DNA of 64,000 nucleotides from Parelaphostrongylus tenuis (GCA_019055375.1 JAHQIW010003770.1:62001-126000), one strand, 5' to 3'. Counted from the first letter of the stretch, positions 31,768 to 43,883 are shown. Numbers and translations are program-made. Notes: a model not told the origin generated them from the sequence alone.

Positions 31768-33102
31768 TGTTTACAAAAATAGATTTAATAAGTAGCCAAT
31801 CAATCGCGAGTAGCGTTCAGCTTGAATGTGTTCGCTTAGTTCCAACACGCAGCATCGCGATACCAGATTAAGTGATATTGTCGTCAAACACTTCAAAAAC
31901 TTTTATGTTCTAGGTCCTATAAACACGAATGGAATCCCGATTCGTTGAGTCATGGATTTGTGAAAGGGGTACCTCAAATGCTCGATCTTCCGTTGATCAG
32001 AGAGATGTTTTGCACAAGTAAGAGTGTAGCTAAAGGGACAGCGACTGTCATAAAGCCTTCATAATGCTTTATCATCAAAGGAAACTATTATTAGTGATCA
32101 CCGGCCGCCACTCTACTGCATATATCTGTGTGATAGTTTTGTAGTTTGCTCCGCATAAGAATATATGAATAGATGTTTTTAGCCGTGGAACGAATAGAGT
32201 AAACAAAATGTATTTTCTATGTTTGAATGTCCAAGTTGATTTATCCGAATGCTACTACGAAGCAAAATGCTACCGATAGCCAAATAGTTGGAAGCAGTAG
32301 CTTATTACGTTTTCCCACCTTTCACGCACAAATTGCGCGTCTGTGAACATCTTCAAGTTGTATGTTAGATTCAAATCACAACATCATGCGATAATAGGTA
32401 TCCAAAATAAGGCGTCAGCACACTATAGATGATGGTAGCGAATATGATGTACCAGACATAGGTTTCTTTTCGACTATCCGAAGTCGAATATTCTTCTGTT
32501 CCCGGATGCCTAAAAAAAGCCTTGACTTATGCTTCGGAAGCAGGTGCAACAAGTACATTGGGTTAAGGAGAGGAATTTTGTAGATGTGACACCATAGTAA
32601 AGGATGTGAGGCTATCGGTAAGCGCATCCGCAAAGCGGTGGTCAACTGAGTGCAGTAGGAGATTAGAGTCCCTTTCTTCCCTCTAACTCTTTGGAGACAG
32701 TAGCTGGAATTGCTATGCACTGTTTCATTAGATTTTTCCCCTCCGTTCTCAAAAAATCTAAGTTTCTCTCACTACTGTGATACTTCATGGCTTTCTGCAC
32801 ATCTTTCCATGAAACTTTTGCATTATAAACATATGGGCGCTCTTTTTTACTAAAATTGTTTTTAGAGAAGCCTCCTCGGTGATGTTCTTTATTTTTTTTG
32901 TAACGTGGTGCCTAAGGAATCTAAGGTTTACTACAGCGATATAACAGTTCCGCTGTGAAGCTCAAGCGGTCCAGCTACTTTAAGTGAGAACGTAATCTTC
33001 TCCTCGTTCCTACGGAGCACTACAAATGTTTCTCTAAAGGGGCGGAGAGGAGGAACGCTTTTTCCAAATCAAGCCATTGAGGCCAATTTTTTCTGCTATA
33101 TC

Positions 33103-33356
33103 TAGCCTATTCAGCTTGTGTTAGAGGTGCTCTGAGACACACACGTGCTCGATCAAGCGATGATCAATGTTTTGATCTCGCGTCGAAGACTCACAAAGCC
33201 TTTCATTGCTTCGGGGTCGGTGTGATGTCAGTTGTGGAAAGATAGCAGCACTAATTAGATAAATACATCGGTAGGCCACCTTGAACGTCGTTGTAAAGGC
33301 TAAAATGCATTCAATCACCTCACACGAAGCTAAAATTGGAGTTATATGCATGGTGC
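33103..33356 (+). mobile_element. SINE family 1 (right arm)
   Basis: Mirror of 22708-22963, differing by one T in a T-run near the 3' end. Confidence 0.65.
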
Positions 33357-33981
33357 TTCTTTGAAGAATTTGCCAATGCCACGAGTTCTACCCATTTTCT
33401 TTCTAACTTTCTATGACTGACACGTGAAGATTTGTTTTTATGGAGAGCTCGTCACCCTTTTCCATAAGAGCGGAAGGAGCTTGCTTCTCGAAGGCGAGCA
33501 CTATCCGCTTTTTAGTGCACTTGCCAGCTGCTAGACTAGAGACCTTTGATAATTCAATGCACAGAAAAGAAAGCGCACTTAAGTGGGGCCCGGCAGCAGA
33601 CAGTCTATTCCTGTATCCACCGGCATCCTCAGAACGCATGGAGTCACTTTCCTGCGCATTTAACGGCCTATGCGCAACCTTGAAAGACTTCACTTTCCAT
33701 TAGAACTAACCGAAAGAGGATCACTCTACTAAGGAGGTGTATGAACTGGTTAAATCGGCGTTCATAAACACTCCGTTTGAAAGCAAATAGTCCGAACGCT
33801 CGAAAGGTCACGGTTCTTCGTCCTTCACGGTGCATTGATTTTTTGCTTCAGTCCCTTTTAATTCACTACTTTCTTGCTGAATTTCTGAGTTTTATCTTTT
33901 TGCTTGTTGTGCTGGATTATTTATTTGGTTTTATGCGCGAAAATGGTGAGAAAGCCTTTTCATCTCAGGCTACAGAATTTA

Positions 33982-34050
33982 AAAATGTTATCCACAATAC
34001 ATGAACCCGGTTTTTGTGATGCGACGTGATGTTAGCGACGTACTTATATA
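33982..34050 (-). promoter_or_regulatory. Promoter-like module P, right arm block Q
   Basis: Mirror of 22012-22080. Confidence 0.5.
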
Positions 34051-34699
34051 TAACGATGCCACACTTGGCGGATGAAGATCTCGTCTTCACATTATATTGC
34101 GGCTCTTAACAATATATAAGTGAATCGGAGGCGAGTCGCCTCGCTTCGTTTTCGCATCACTCGTGTTCACTGAGATCGGTTACGTTAGATTACGACAAGT
34201 TAGCGTCTACAGTTGACTGAGAGTTGGTGAAAATATGAATAAATATGAACAAATCAATACACTTGAATCGGAGGTGAATCAAAATTTGAATCTATCCCAT
34301 AAGGGAGTTCGAATAGAAATATAACTAGTAGCCATCAGTGGCTCTGAGCCATCAAGCAAGCTCGAATGAGTTCGCCGTAGCTCCAGCACTCGGCTCCACA
34401 GTGTATGAGGACGAATTTTCTTTTTGTCAAACACGTTATCGACACTTTTATATTATAAGTCCTATAAACACGAATGGATTCCCAATTCGTTATCATGGCT
34501 ATCTAAAAAGGATACCTAAACTGCCCGATCTTTTTGTCGATGCGAAAGATGTTTTACGTAAGTAAGAGGGTAGGTAGAGGGACAGCGAGTGTCATGTGGC
34601 CTTGATATCGCTTTATGATCAAGGGAAAGTCATAGTTATTGATCCGCTCTACTGCATGTATCTGTATGATAGTTTTGAATTAGCTCCACATAAGAGTAG

Positions 34700-37600
34700 G
34701 TGGACAACTGCTTTTAGTCGTTGAACGTATAGTCAGAGTAAAAAAAATTCTCTTGAACAAAACCCAAAATGGATTAGTTCCTATCGTTCAATGTCCGAGT
34801 TATCTGATTGTTATCTGATTGCCATTTCTCACATTTCTTGTACAAATCACGCGCCTGTGGGCAACATGTTTCGAACAACTCCTGGTGTGCGGAGAGGTAG
34901 AGAGGCGAAAAAAGAGTTAAGGGCTACTGCATAAGCATAGGAGCGGTCGCTCAACCTCTCGCAAGGCATATAGGCACGAATGCATTGGTGTAATGGATAG
35001 AGTTGCTCTACATTCGTGAAACAGCGCGTAAATAGGAAACTCAAACTACAGCTTACTATTCACACGTGGGGCCCATGGTATCGCTGAAAAGAGTTTGATG
35101 TGTAGTTTAGCTCTTACACATGGAAATCGAAACCTTCTACACGCAATTTTCTAGGCGAATTTATTTCAAAAATCCATTAATCAAGGACATGGAGAGTGAT
35201 CAGGGATTACGCACGACCATGCGCCATAGCTCAGGCTGATTTGTTCTGCCCTGAGCCAAACACAATCCTGAGAATCCATGCAAGTAATTATGGTTTGCTT
35301 TCCGTTGATTCACTGAGGAGTATACAAAAGAAGAAAACGGTAAGTGTTTGAACGAAGCGGTTTACCTTACCACCCAAAATCTGTTCACCAAGTTTTTCTT
35401 TTCAGAGAGTGTGAAAATGTTTACATGAGTATATTGCGAGTCAATTTGACCTTTCGAAGCTTTGAAGGTTGACTGCCGCATAACTACTCACCACTGCATT
35501 CGATAAATCTGGTTATTAACAATCTTGCGCTATTCATCAAATAAAACAAAGCTGAGAAATAGTTCACAGAGCTGATTGCTAGTAGCTTTCCCATCTGGAA
35601 CACTTGCAAAATCCAAAAATCCGTCTTCGCAGATTCATATCCTTTTTGATCTTTATTGAAGCCTATTCCATGTTAGTATCTCTCCAATTTGTTCGATATA
35701 CCTTGGAATCTATTGACGTTCATAAATATTTTTATTGGTTGTAATTTCTTCGAAATTTCTCAATAAATAAATTGTTCAGGTGAACAAGATTATAATTATT
35801 TTGCGACTTTATAATTATTAATTACCAGTAAGATTATGATTCGTTGTACTTAAACTTTTCTCAGCGCCACAACTTCGTGTTGAACGACTCCCCCTATAGC
35901 AATGACATGATAATCAATGTGTTATATAAGATACCTTCTTTTTCTGTCGTCTATAAAGAACGAAAGGAAGCAGTCAAGTTTGTTTATGTCGACGGAAGTG
36001 AAGTCGTGTTTGAGTTACTTAAAATGCTGGAAATATTGTAAAAAATTAGATAGACAAGTTTGTCGCCCAAATTCTTCTCATATTTGAGTCTGGGGATGTC
36101 AAGTATAGTTATGCATAGAACAGTGCAGTTTCTTTGAAATGCTAAAAACTTTGTGGAAATTAGGATATACAGAAACATTAATGAGCTAAGAGGCTCAAAA
36201 GGCTTCATACACATATGTTTTTTTAGCAGACACATGTTAATAACTGCACATAAGGAGTAATCAGTGATTGTTTAATTTGATAAAAAGACGACGGCATATA
36301 TTCATCTTTGCATTACGATGTGTGGGAGCAACTCTGTGGTGTAAGCTCTCTCTATTTGAAGTCTCACGATTAACATGTTGACAGATGACATAATGAATAC
36401 CTGTAAAAGCTCCTATCTCGAACAGCTTATTTCCATTGTTTCCTCTTTAAAATTGAACACTTTTTCTAGATCAGTTTAACTTCGTCACTCTTGATTGCAA
36501 GAGATGACATCTTTCTTAGTTCAGAAATAATTCAAAAGCTTCATCTAGTCACTTAACTCAGTTGCTCATTGATTAGTTCAATCAATGAAATCCTGTTATT
36601 ATGACATTTGATTCTTGGTGGTTTGGAAGTTTCGTTAACAACGATCATCATGGAAATGTCAAGCTTACTGCCATCGTTAATTAAGATGTAGTCGCACTGA
36701 TGTTGACGGAAGTCCCTAGTCAACCTAAAGGCTTTTTTTTTTGAGTGAGACAATTTTGTGAATAAGTAACACTGGTCCGGTGAAAAAAAAATTATTAAGA
36801 TAATACGTAGTGCGCTTATAAGCCTTAATTGAATATATTTAACCGTCCAGGTGTTGCAGCGTTCTCCATGTACCGAAACACAGTCGGATCATGCTGTATC
36901 ATCTTTGGGTTAGAATCTGTAACAGATAAACCCAGGGATATCTCTCAACATCGATTAGCGCAAATGAACCGATCATCTGCTGCTCTAACTGCTTCTTTCG
37001 CATCTGGCCGCTTGAGTCGAAAGCAGTCTCTATTCCACGTGGTATGCCGTATTAAAATGATATTTGCGCTGTTATAGCAGAGATCTGACCAAATACACAA
37101 GGCATTTTTCATTATACCATGCCATACTGATGTTCTCACATGCATGTCCGTTTTTCTCATATATTCTGATCAACCTCACGCCATGTCGTTTGTCAACCTC
37201 TCGTCCTTGAATTTGTGAGCTTACTAGAATTAGAGTTACTCTTCCCCATCTCTACTGTTACGAGTATGTAATTCCTTATTGTTCCTATGTGACAAAATGG
37301 TAACTAGTATAATCGTCATCGTTCTCAACATTTCTCGAAGAAAAGCTTAGTAGTAGCCGTTTAGTGTGATTCAAATTCAGCTGATTCTGCCAACAACGGG
37401 TGTCGACTTTTGCGATGATATTATTTGTAGCGAATGTGGCACGGTGGTTAGAAGTGCTGTGCGTCGCACATCAGGTCGATTTCGATCTCTCGCTCATGGC
37501 TCATCAAGCCATTCATTCTTTCGGGGATCGGTAAATTGATACCAGATTGTGCTCAGACTTATCTAGGAGGACAAGCAGCACTGACTCGATAGAGGGGAAG

Positions 37601-37740
37601 TCCACCGCGGGGCATTTGAAAGGCCAGATATGCATTCAAGCACCTCACACGAAGTTAAGAAATTGAAGTCGAATGCATGGCGCAACTCTCAGTGATTGAT
37701 CAACGCCGAGAGCTTTATCCATTTATTCTTCTATCATTTC
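34700..37740 (+). repeat. Unit V, complete copy (right arm and beyond)
   Basis: Full unit extending past the palindrome edge (36578) to the end of a complete SINE at 37735. It is homologous in the same orientation to 28748-30370 and inverted relative to 25690-28570. It is the only unit V ending in an uninterrupted family 1 SINE. Confidence 0.75.
37428..37735 (+). mobile_element. tRNA-derived SINE (family 1), full length
   Basis: Starts GCGAATGTGGCACGGTGGTTAG and continues through B box TCGATTTCGATCTCTCG (with a small deletion), CAAGCCATTCATTCTTTCGG, GAATGCATGGCGCAACTCTC and ends TTGATCAACGCCGAGAGC-TTTATCC. It is the best reference copy of the family in this window, at about 308 bp. Confidence 0.8.
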
Positions 37741-38371
37741 TAACCCATTCATGAGGTTACTCGCAGGTCAGTCTCTGGACTTCAATCTCAAATCTTCTGT
37801 GTAATGTGGGCAAAATTATTATTAGATGTTATTGTGTTGCGCGTGTTGCTAAGCTCTTCTTCTGCATTTTCGCACCGTAGAGTTGAAATAAATTGTAAGA
37901 TGAGTCTTCGTAAAAGTCTAATGGGCTGAATTACAGGCATCAAAGCACCAATTTCGATGACTTTTCAACGAAATTTAACTCGGACGTAGGCATCACAAAC
38001 GCCTTTATCAATGGAGAAGTATGTGACCAAAAATGCTGATGAACAGAGAGTCCAGCATCGTTGTTTCAAAAAGTTTTTTCTTGAAAACTCAACTATATTG
38101 GTGAAGTAGATTGTACACATTATTCTGCTATTGACAAAGGTGAAATAAAGACATTTCTTCAAGCAAATGTGCAATTATTTATTATCCGCGGAAGGATTTA
38201 GTAAGATCATATCGGCTATCTCACATCATGTAAAGATAAGGGAAAAATGAAATCTTGAAAGAAAGGGAAGCTTTGCGATAAGTTGCCTAGTCAGGCAGTA
38301 AGATCTGAAATGCTTCTCTTTAATATTTCAACGCATTTCTCCAACTTCGGTAGTTTTTCGGTGCCCTGGAC

Positions 38372-38602
38372 GTGATACCCGTAACTTTTCCCTTTCTTGA
38401 AGAATATTTGTTACGCACGTTCAGCCGTGATTTGCAAGAAGCCTGCCGTTTGCTAATCGTGCACTCAATGGCTTTTCTTGCTTTCCAATATATATATCAC
38501 ATTCGTTGTGCGCCATTAAATGATGAACACCATGCAAACATTTTACGGAAACATCTGAAGATGTGCAGGAACATACCAAAGGAGTATGTTATCATTGAAT
38601 AA
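38372..38602 (+). CDS. Hypothetical ORF, 76 aa, in the D1-specific segment
   Basis: Reads FLEEYLLRTFSRDLQEACRL.. and ends HLKMCRNIPKEYVIIE. It lies in a part of D1 not found in D2, and composition and codon choice look protein-like. No donor or acceptor defines an exon, and I recognise no family. It may be a captured exon fragment. Confidence 0.3.
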   Translation: MIPVTFPFLEEYLLRTFSRDLQEACRLLIVHSMAFLAFQYIYHIRCAPLNDEHHANILRKHLKMCRNIPKEYVIIE

Positions 38603-39834
38603 GTCATTATGCACACCAGTTATCTTTCTCTTCCGTGATAAATGAAGATAGAATTGGTACCTGTTGAATCGGTGCAGGTTTTGATGCAGGCAGGAGATTG
38701 CTTGCGGTCCGCATTTAGCCTATTCTACGCTGTTGGCAGAAACGCTACTTGAATTCGCCATAAAGCTCTGTGGTATTTTCTGTATTTTCAACGTTCGTAA
38801 GCAAAATAGCTGATTTTTTTCTATGATGTAAATCAAATTCAAAGTTGTTCACAATTGCAGTTGAATTAGGAACTTAGGGAGGCGTTGCGAACACCGCCGC
38901 GACCTCTCAAGCACTCTGTATTAACGCCTTTCCAACTCGATTTGTTCCTTTTACTAAACTTCTCTACCCTTTGTTATTATTCTAATACATTTTATTTTGC
39001 ATATTATCTATCTCGGTCCAATACAGCCTTCGTTTTCTTACATCTTTTTGGGTACGAGGATACTAAGTGTGAGCTAGGTCGTCATTTTACTACTTCTTCG
39101 CTCGTTCTCTATTCAAGTAATTTTTTAGCTCATGTTACAGCCATTATTTTTGGTTTACACTAGCAACATTCCTTTGTTACCTTGATGTCCTTATATTTAC
39201 CATTTCATTGTGGTTAAAGTGTGCTTGCTATGCGCGAGTGATGGTTGAACCAAGCTCCATCAGAAGCCCACTCATGAATGGACTTGCGCTGGCCACAAAA
39301 AGCCAACCGTAATCACCCTTTTAGCGAAAAAGTTGAAAGAAGTGGAGTCGAACAACAGAATTATGGAGGTCTACGTGTCTCTCGAGCGAGTGAAGGCCAT
39401 TGAACGAAATGAGACGATTTTATTATATTGTTAATGCTCAAACTACTCAACTGATGGCCCACTCAAAAATCTGGGTTCTGAAGGATTCGACGATTTTATT
39501 ACTTAATAGTTCTTGAGCAAAAGACAAAGACTTCCTAAAATCAAATGGGCATTTCACAAATTTTCAGCCACATTTGTTCTGCAGTTTTACTAATTATTGT
39601 TGATTTGCCAAACATATTAGTCCTTGTCTTTTCAGCAGTATTCACTTTCTCTTTCCACTACGTGAAATCTGACTCTACAAGGGGTCAAAGATTGGGAAGG
39701 TTATGTACCTAAGAAGAAATTTCATGTTTAGGAAAGATTTTTCGCTGTTGACACACCCTGAGGATGCGATATCCATTCGTCTTCATCTAGTATCCTGAGG
39801 TCACTGAGTGGAAATGTGGCCTATGCCATGATTC

Positions 39835-40155
39835 ATGGTGGCCTACCGACGTATCAAATGTCAAATTACCTTTAACCAGTGTCTGCTAACTCATTTAGAG
39901 GGAGTTATTAGAGCCAACTTGGAAACATTAGCGGACACTAAGCAACAACTTAATGATTCGAACATAGAAAATGCGAGTGGACTGGCGACGAAAATTAATG
40001 AAGTAGGCGGTGCACCTCGGTTGATTGTAAGATTTAGCTATGAGCTGCGGCATAAACCAGCTTACTATCGTCGGTTAACACGCGTGGCGCCGCCTTATAT
40101 AAGGAGGTTATTGAAGTCGCGTCGTATCTCACCCCGGTTTATACATTGGAGATAA
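39835..40155 (+). CDS. Hypothetical ORF, 106 aa, overlapping module P
   Basis: Begins in an antisense SINE fragment (GTGGCCTACCGACG) and ends across the TATA module, so coding function is unlikely. The matching frame in D2 is broken. It is listed because it is among the longer open frames in this region. Confidence 0.15.
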   Translation: MVAYRRIKCQITFNQCLLTHLEGVIRANLETLADTKQQLNDSNIENASGLATKINEVGGAPRLIVRFSYELRHKPAYYRRLTRVAPPYIRRLLKSRRISPRFIHWR

Positions 40156-40160
40156 CGCAC
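40095..40160 (+). promoter_or_regulatory. Promoter-like module P, D1
   Basis: TTATATAAGGAGGTTATTG, CGCGTCGTATCTCAC, CCGGTTTATACATTGG, AGATAACGCAC. The GTCGC box next to the TATA is altered, but the downstream boxes are well kept. Confidence 0.45.
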
Positions 40161-41552
40161 AACTTATTTTTGATGCGAGTTAAAGTGCGTTCCTACTGTC
40201 CTCGCACATAGTACTGAAATAAGTACTCAGAGATATTGAGCAAACTACTCAGGAAATAAGAAGATTGAAAACTATTAGGATTTCCTAGCAGCAAATCTCA
40301 ATAACTTTCGTACACTAGGCAGTTTGCAGCAGAAATTCTGCACTAAATATTCTTTATAACTCAAAGAAAGATACACAGTTAGGGTTAGCTACGCATCGTG
40401 GCGAGTCGCACTGATTTTGATTCACATAGGTTAGAGCGATTTATACCGAAAACTCATCAGCAAAGCAAAAAATCGCTTTGATTACTAAAGCCTTCAATAT
40501 CCTCACTTTGAATAGTGCAGTCTTCAATATCCTTATAAAGTTTTGTCTCGAAATGGACAATTTATAGAATGAACGTAAGTATCACTGGACACAGCAAGCT
40601 TAGGGAAAAAAGTAGTAAATCTTGCGATTTGGAGCGCAATTTCAGCCCAGCTTGGTCCATTCATTGTCGATTTATGCTTAGCAGATCATTCCCGCTGGCG
40701 AGTGATTGTTGATACCAGTAATATGGTTGAAATACTAAAAGAAAAGCAAATAAACAGCATTGATAGTCTAGTAGCGTACACGTGAGATCTGAAAAGAAGC
40801 GGTTGTGGATTCTATACGCTGCTCCTTCCACTTCCCCCCCCCCCCTCACCTCTCCGTCCTTCGCCTTCTGAGTTTTCTTGCATCTCAACATTCCTGTGGC
40901 TGCAATTCAGTACAATGAGCCATCCATAACTCAACACCTACTTAGAGTATGCACATTTGCATTTCCACAAGAGATGGAAGTGTTTTGACACAAACCGTCC
41001 TTCGCTTACGATTATCATTTTAATGTGTGACTAACATTGACATAAATGTAGAAGCGAGTGAGAAGCAAAGCGGGAAAAACCAGTAAACGGATGTTACTTA
41101 TAAAGACTAAGTTGTTTTTTTTTTCATTTTCTTCAGAAGCGATAAGCCAAGAAAGTAAACCGCACAAAATTCTTCTCTAACATCCACCTTTTCTCCTTAT
41201 CAACAAAATCAGAAATAAAATTTTCCATCGACAGCGACAGTTGTCACGAATAGTCGATGGCAGTCATAGGACAATAGAACTCCATCCTGCATTTCTTCCC
41301 AAAGTGTCAAACATAAGGATTAACTATGAGCTCTTCAAGGTATCTGGACCTCTACGACGATATTTCCTAGTGCTACATATGTTTTCAGGTCAATATTAAT
41401 ATGAAAGATACAGCCAAGAGCAGTCGAATGTGCAATACTGCCGATGTAGTGATTTATTTCACTTGACCGTAGTGTAGATCGTTCGTTGTCACGTACTCTA
41501 AGTAGGAGGACTGGAGCACCCCGAAAGGTTTGGCTAAAGTTGAAGGGCCTGC

Positions 41553-41592
41553 CCGACTGACGAGACTGTCAAGGCCGAAACACTTGTATCGG
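41553..41592 (+). ncRNA. Type I hammerhead ribozyme, consensus core (HHR4)
   Basis: CCGA (stem I), CTGACGA, stem II GAC(T)/(G)GCC with one A-C mismatch, GAAA, stem III AC/GT with loop ACTT, triplet GTA, TCGG (stem I, 4 of 4 pairs). Core complete; N7 is C, which the motif allows. The flanks show the family boxes CCCCGAAAGG upstream and AGCCCATAACAGACCGCAT downstream. Predicted cleavage after 41588. Confidence 0.78.
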
Positions 41593-42666
41593 CCTGTGCA
41601 AGAGCCCATAACAGACCGCATAACATGTTGGGCCGTGAAAAAGTGCATCAGTGGAAAAAAAACCCCGTCGCGGAAACTCAACTATAGAAATGATGTAGAT
41701 TACACACATAATTCTACTATTGACAAAGATGAATTAGACACTTTTCTTTGAAAAATAAATGCGCAGATCTGTGAAAATTTGCAAAAGACTACATTAAACC
41801 GTCTCTGCCGTCAGAGCATCCAAAGTTAGGAAACATGGAATCTTATAGGAAGGAGAGTGTTATAAAATAAGCAACCTGGATAAGGCTTTAGCGATCTGTT
41901 TCTACAATTCGCGCAATGCTTGTGACTTCGGTGCTCTTTCGGTGATTGATGAATGACATTTATATTCGGTTCAATAAAGCTTCAATTTCACAAAGCTTCC
42001 TGAGCATGCAGAATATTAATTTGAGCTAGGGTCACTATTTCGTTAATTCTTCGCGAGTTCTTAACACAAGATATACTACAACACATAAAACCACCCCTTG
42101 TTTTTGGTTCGTACCATTGGAATTTCTTTGCTGTCTTGATGTTTCTGTAGCTCACCATTTCGTCGTGGCTAAAGTGTGCGTGCTATGCACGAGTGAAAGA
42201 TTAACCAGACTCCGCAAGAAGCCGATACGAGAATAAACTTTCGCTGGCCACAGAGAGCCAGTTGTAATCATCCTTCTAGCGAAGGACTTGGAAGAAACGG
42301 AGTTTCGTATCAGAAGTATAGGGCTCTACGTTTCTCTCGGAACATTTAAGGCCCTTTTTAACGACTCCGCTCCGTAACAGATACTATTACGATTTGTTGG
42401 TGCACGGTGAATTTACTAAAGTGACTATACGCGTAGAAATCTGGTTTATAAAAGAATCTAACGTATTTTTTGCTACAAGGTAATTGACCAAACGACAGGA
42501 TTTTTCATCGAATAATACTTTTTATGAATTTCCAGCCACTTATGCTCCACAGGTTTTATAATTAGTGTTAGTAATACTTCGAAATTATAGTATTTTTACT
42601 GCTTTTTTCGCAGTGTTATTATGTTGCTATTATAACTAAGAGAATTAATTGATGAACAAAAACACG

Positions 42667-42738
42667 GCCTCAGGCGGGAATCGAACCCAGGTTTCATCCT
42701 ATCCGGGAGCGCGTGCTCCACCACTACACCACTGAGGC
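42667..42738 (-). tRNA. tRNA-like cloverleaf, 72 nt (anticodon-arm damaged)
   Basis: Acceptor stem GCCTCAG/CTGAGGC pairs at all 7 positions. D arm GTGT/GCAC and T loop TTCGATT are present. The anticodon arm (CGCTC..GGATG) has mismatches and the loop CCGGATA would give GGA with C at position 33 instead of the normal T. Probably a tRNA pseudogene or SINE-like head rather than a translation tRNA. Confidence 0.5.
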
Positions 42739-43226
42739 ACATTTGCCCGACCACTCACTCTTCAACATCTCAATGTTAGCTATCAGCCACCATCCTTTTA
42801 CAGGTTTGGTCGGGTATGCGATTTCGCTTTGTAAACCCACTTGAGCTGGTAGCTATTCTAATTACTAATACTTCGAAATTACAGTATTTTTACTGCTTTT
42901 TACGCAGTGTTATTATGTTACTATTATAACAAAGAGAATTGAGTGATGAACAAAAACACGGCCTCAGGCGGGAATCGAACCCACGTTGAGAATGGGAATC
43001 GAATTGAGTTTTTGTTCATCACTCAATTCTCTTAGTTATAATAGTAACATAATAACACCGCGAAAAAAGCAGTAAAAATACTATAATTTCGAAGTATTAG
43101 TAATTAGAATAGCTACCGGCTCAACTGGGTTTATAAAGCGAAATCGCATACCCGACCAAGCCTGTAAAAGGTTGGTGGCTGATAGCTAACATTGAGATGT
43201 TGAAGAATGAGTGGTCGGGCAAATGT

Positions 43227-43298
43227 GCCTCAGTGGTGTAGTGGTAGAGCACGCGTCCCCGCATAGGATGAAACTTGGGTTCGATTCCCGCCTGAGGC
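43227..43298 (+). tRNA. tRNA-like cloverleaf, 72 nt (apparent anticodon GCA)
   Basis: All four arms form. Acceptor GCCTCAG/CTGAGGC is 7 of 7, D stem GTGT/GCAC, anticodon stem CGTCC/GGATG, T stem imperfect with loop TTCGATT. The anticodon loop CCGCATA places GCA (Cys) at 34-36, but position 33 is C, which is abnormal. The A box (GTGGTGTAGTGGTAGAGC) and B box (GGGTTCGATTCCC) are good, so polymerase III transcription is plausible. Confidence 0.55.
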
Positions 43299-43818
43299 CG
43301 TGTTTTTGTTCATCACTCAATTCTCTTAGTTATATTAGTGTTAGTATTGTCAAAGATAGAAGTCGTCGCTTCTTTAACGACATTTACTGCTCTCTGTCCT
43401 CCGCGTAACTTCTCTCGGCAAGGGATCTCTACTAATCACATTAAAGATCGAGAAGGTTATACCTTTCCCTAGAACACATTTTATGCTTCAATAAACTTCT
43501 TGTCGTTGTCAACCAATGACGGATATTTCACGCACTCGTCCTCATCTAGTATGGACTGAGGTAACTGTATGCACATCTATCCTTCACAAATACTCGTGGT
43601 GGCCTACCGATGTATCAAATATCAAGTCACCCTTCGATAACAAACTTGAAAAGATTTATGCGCACTAATGGCAGTCATAAATAACATAAATAATGATAGT
43701 GAGTTGGATACAGAGTGAATTAGCAATGACAGAGAAACAACAAGTGGACTTTTGGTGGTTGCCTCGTTCACACGACCTGTAGCAGAAACTGCTTGCGCTC
43801 GTAAACGAGACGACCGAC

Positions 43819-43883
43819 TAATATAAGCAGGTCGCTAATAGCACATCGTGTCACAGACCGGTTTATACATTGTAGATAACGCA
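43819..43883 (+). promoter_or_regulatory. Promoter-like module P, D2
   Basis: TAATATAAGCAGGTCGCTAA, CATCGTGTCAC, ACCGGTTTATACATTGTAG, ATAACGCATG. Well conserved although the surrounding D2 sequence is strongly diverged. Confidence 0.5.

Larger units (their letters stand above)
32360..35400 (+). repeat. Block Q, right arm
   Basis: Same orientation as blocks Q in copies A and B, with the order ATCCAAAATAAGGCGTCAGC, SINE (33103-33356), module P (33982-34050, minus) and CACGAATGGATTCCCAATTCG. It runs into unit V near 34700-35400, where the two blocks share sequence. Confidence 0.75.
28748..36578 (-). repeat. Giant palindrome, right arm (7,831 bp)
   Basis: Inverted partner of 19485-27315. It begins at AAAAAGTAGTAAATTTGG inside a unit V that is cut off here. 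At 36578 the homology with the left arm ends, but the unit V runs on naturally to about 37740. High identity implies recent formation, ongoing arm-to-arm conversion, or an assembly artefact. Confidence 0.95.
37960..41250 (+). repeat. Old tandem duplication, unit D1
   Basis: About 3.3 kb matched in order by 41680-44950. Shared landmarks include ACTCAACTATA..GTAGATT (38093/41680), AAAGTGTGCTTGCTATGCGCG (39216/42170), module P (40095/43819) and the segment GGCTGCAATTCAGTACA (40898/44593). Divergence is high. D1 alone has a segment of about 500 bp after 38369. Confidence 0.7.
42586..43340. repeat. Inverted repeat built on a tRNA-like gene
   Basis: 42586-42870 and 43010-43340 are near-perfect reverse complements. 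A third, truncated direct copy is at 42876-42985. Each complete copy is a 72-nt tRNA-like sequence flanked by GTGTTTTTGTTCATCACTCAA on its 3' side and by TGAAGAATGAGTGGTCGGGC on its 5' side. It appears inserted into D2, where D1 has nothing comparable. Confidence 0.8.

Noticed and set aside
39835..40155. 106-aa frame as a real gene
   Set aside because: It starts in an antisense SINE fragment and ends in the TATA module; the frame is not kept in D2.
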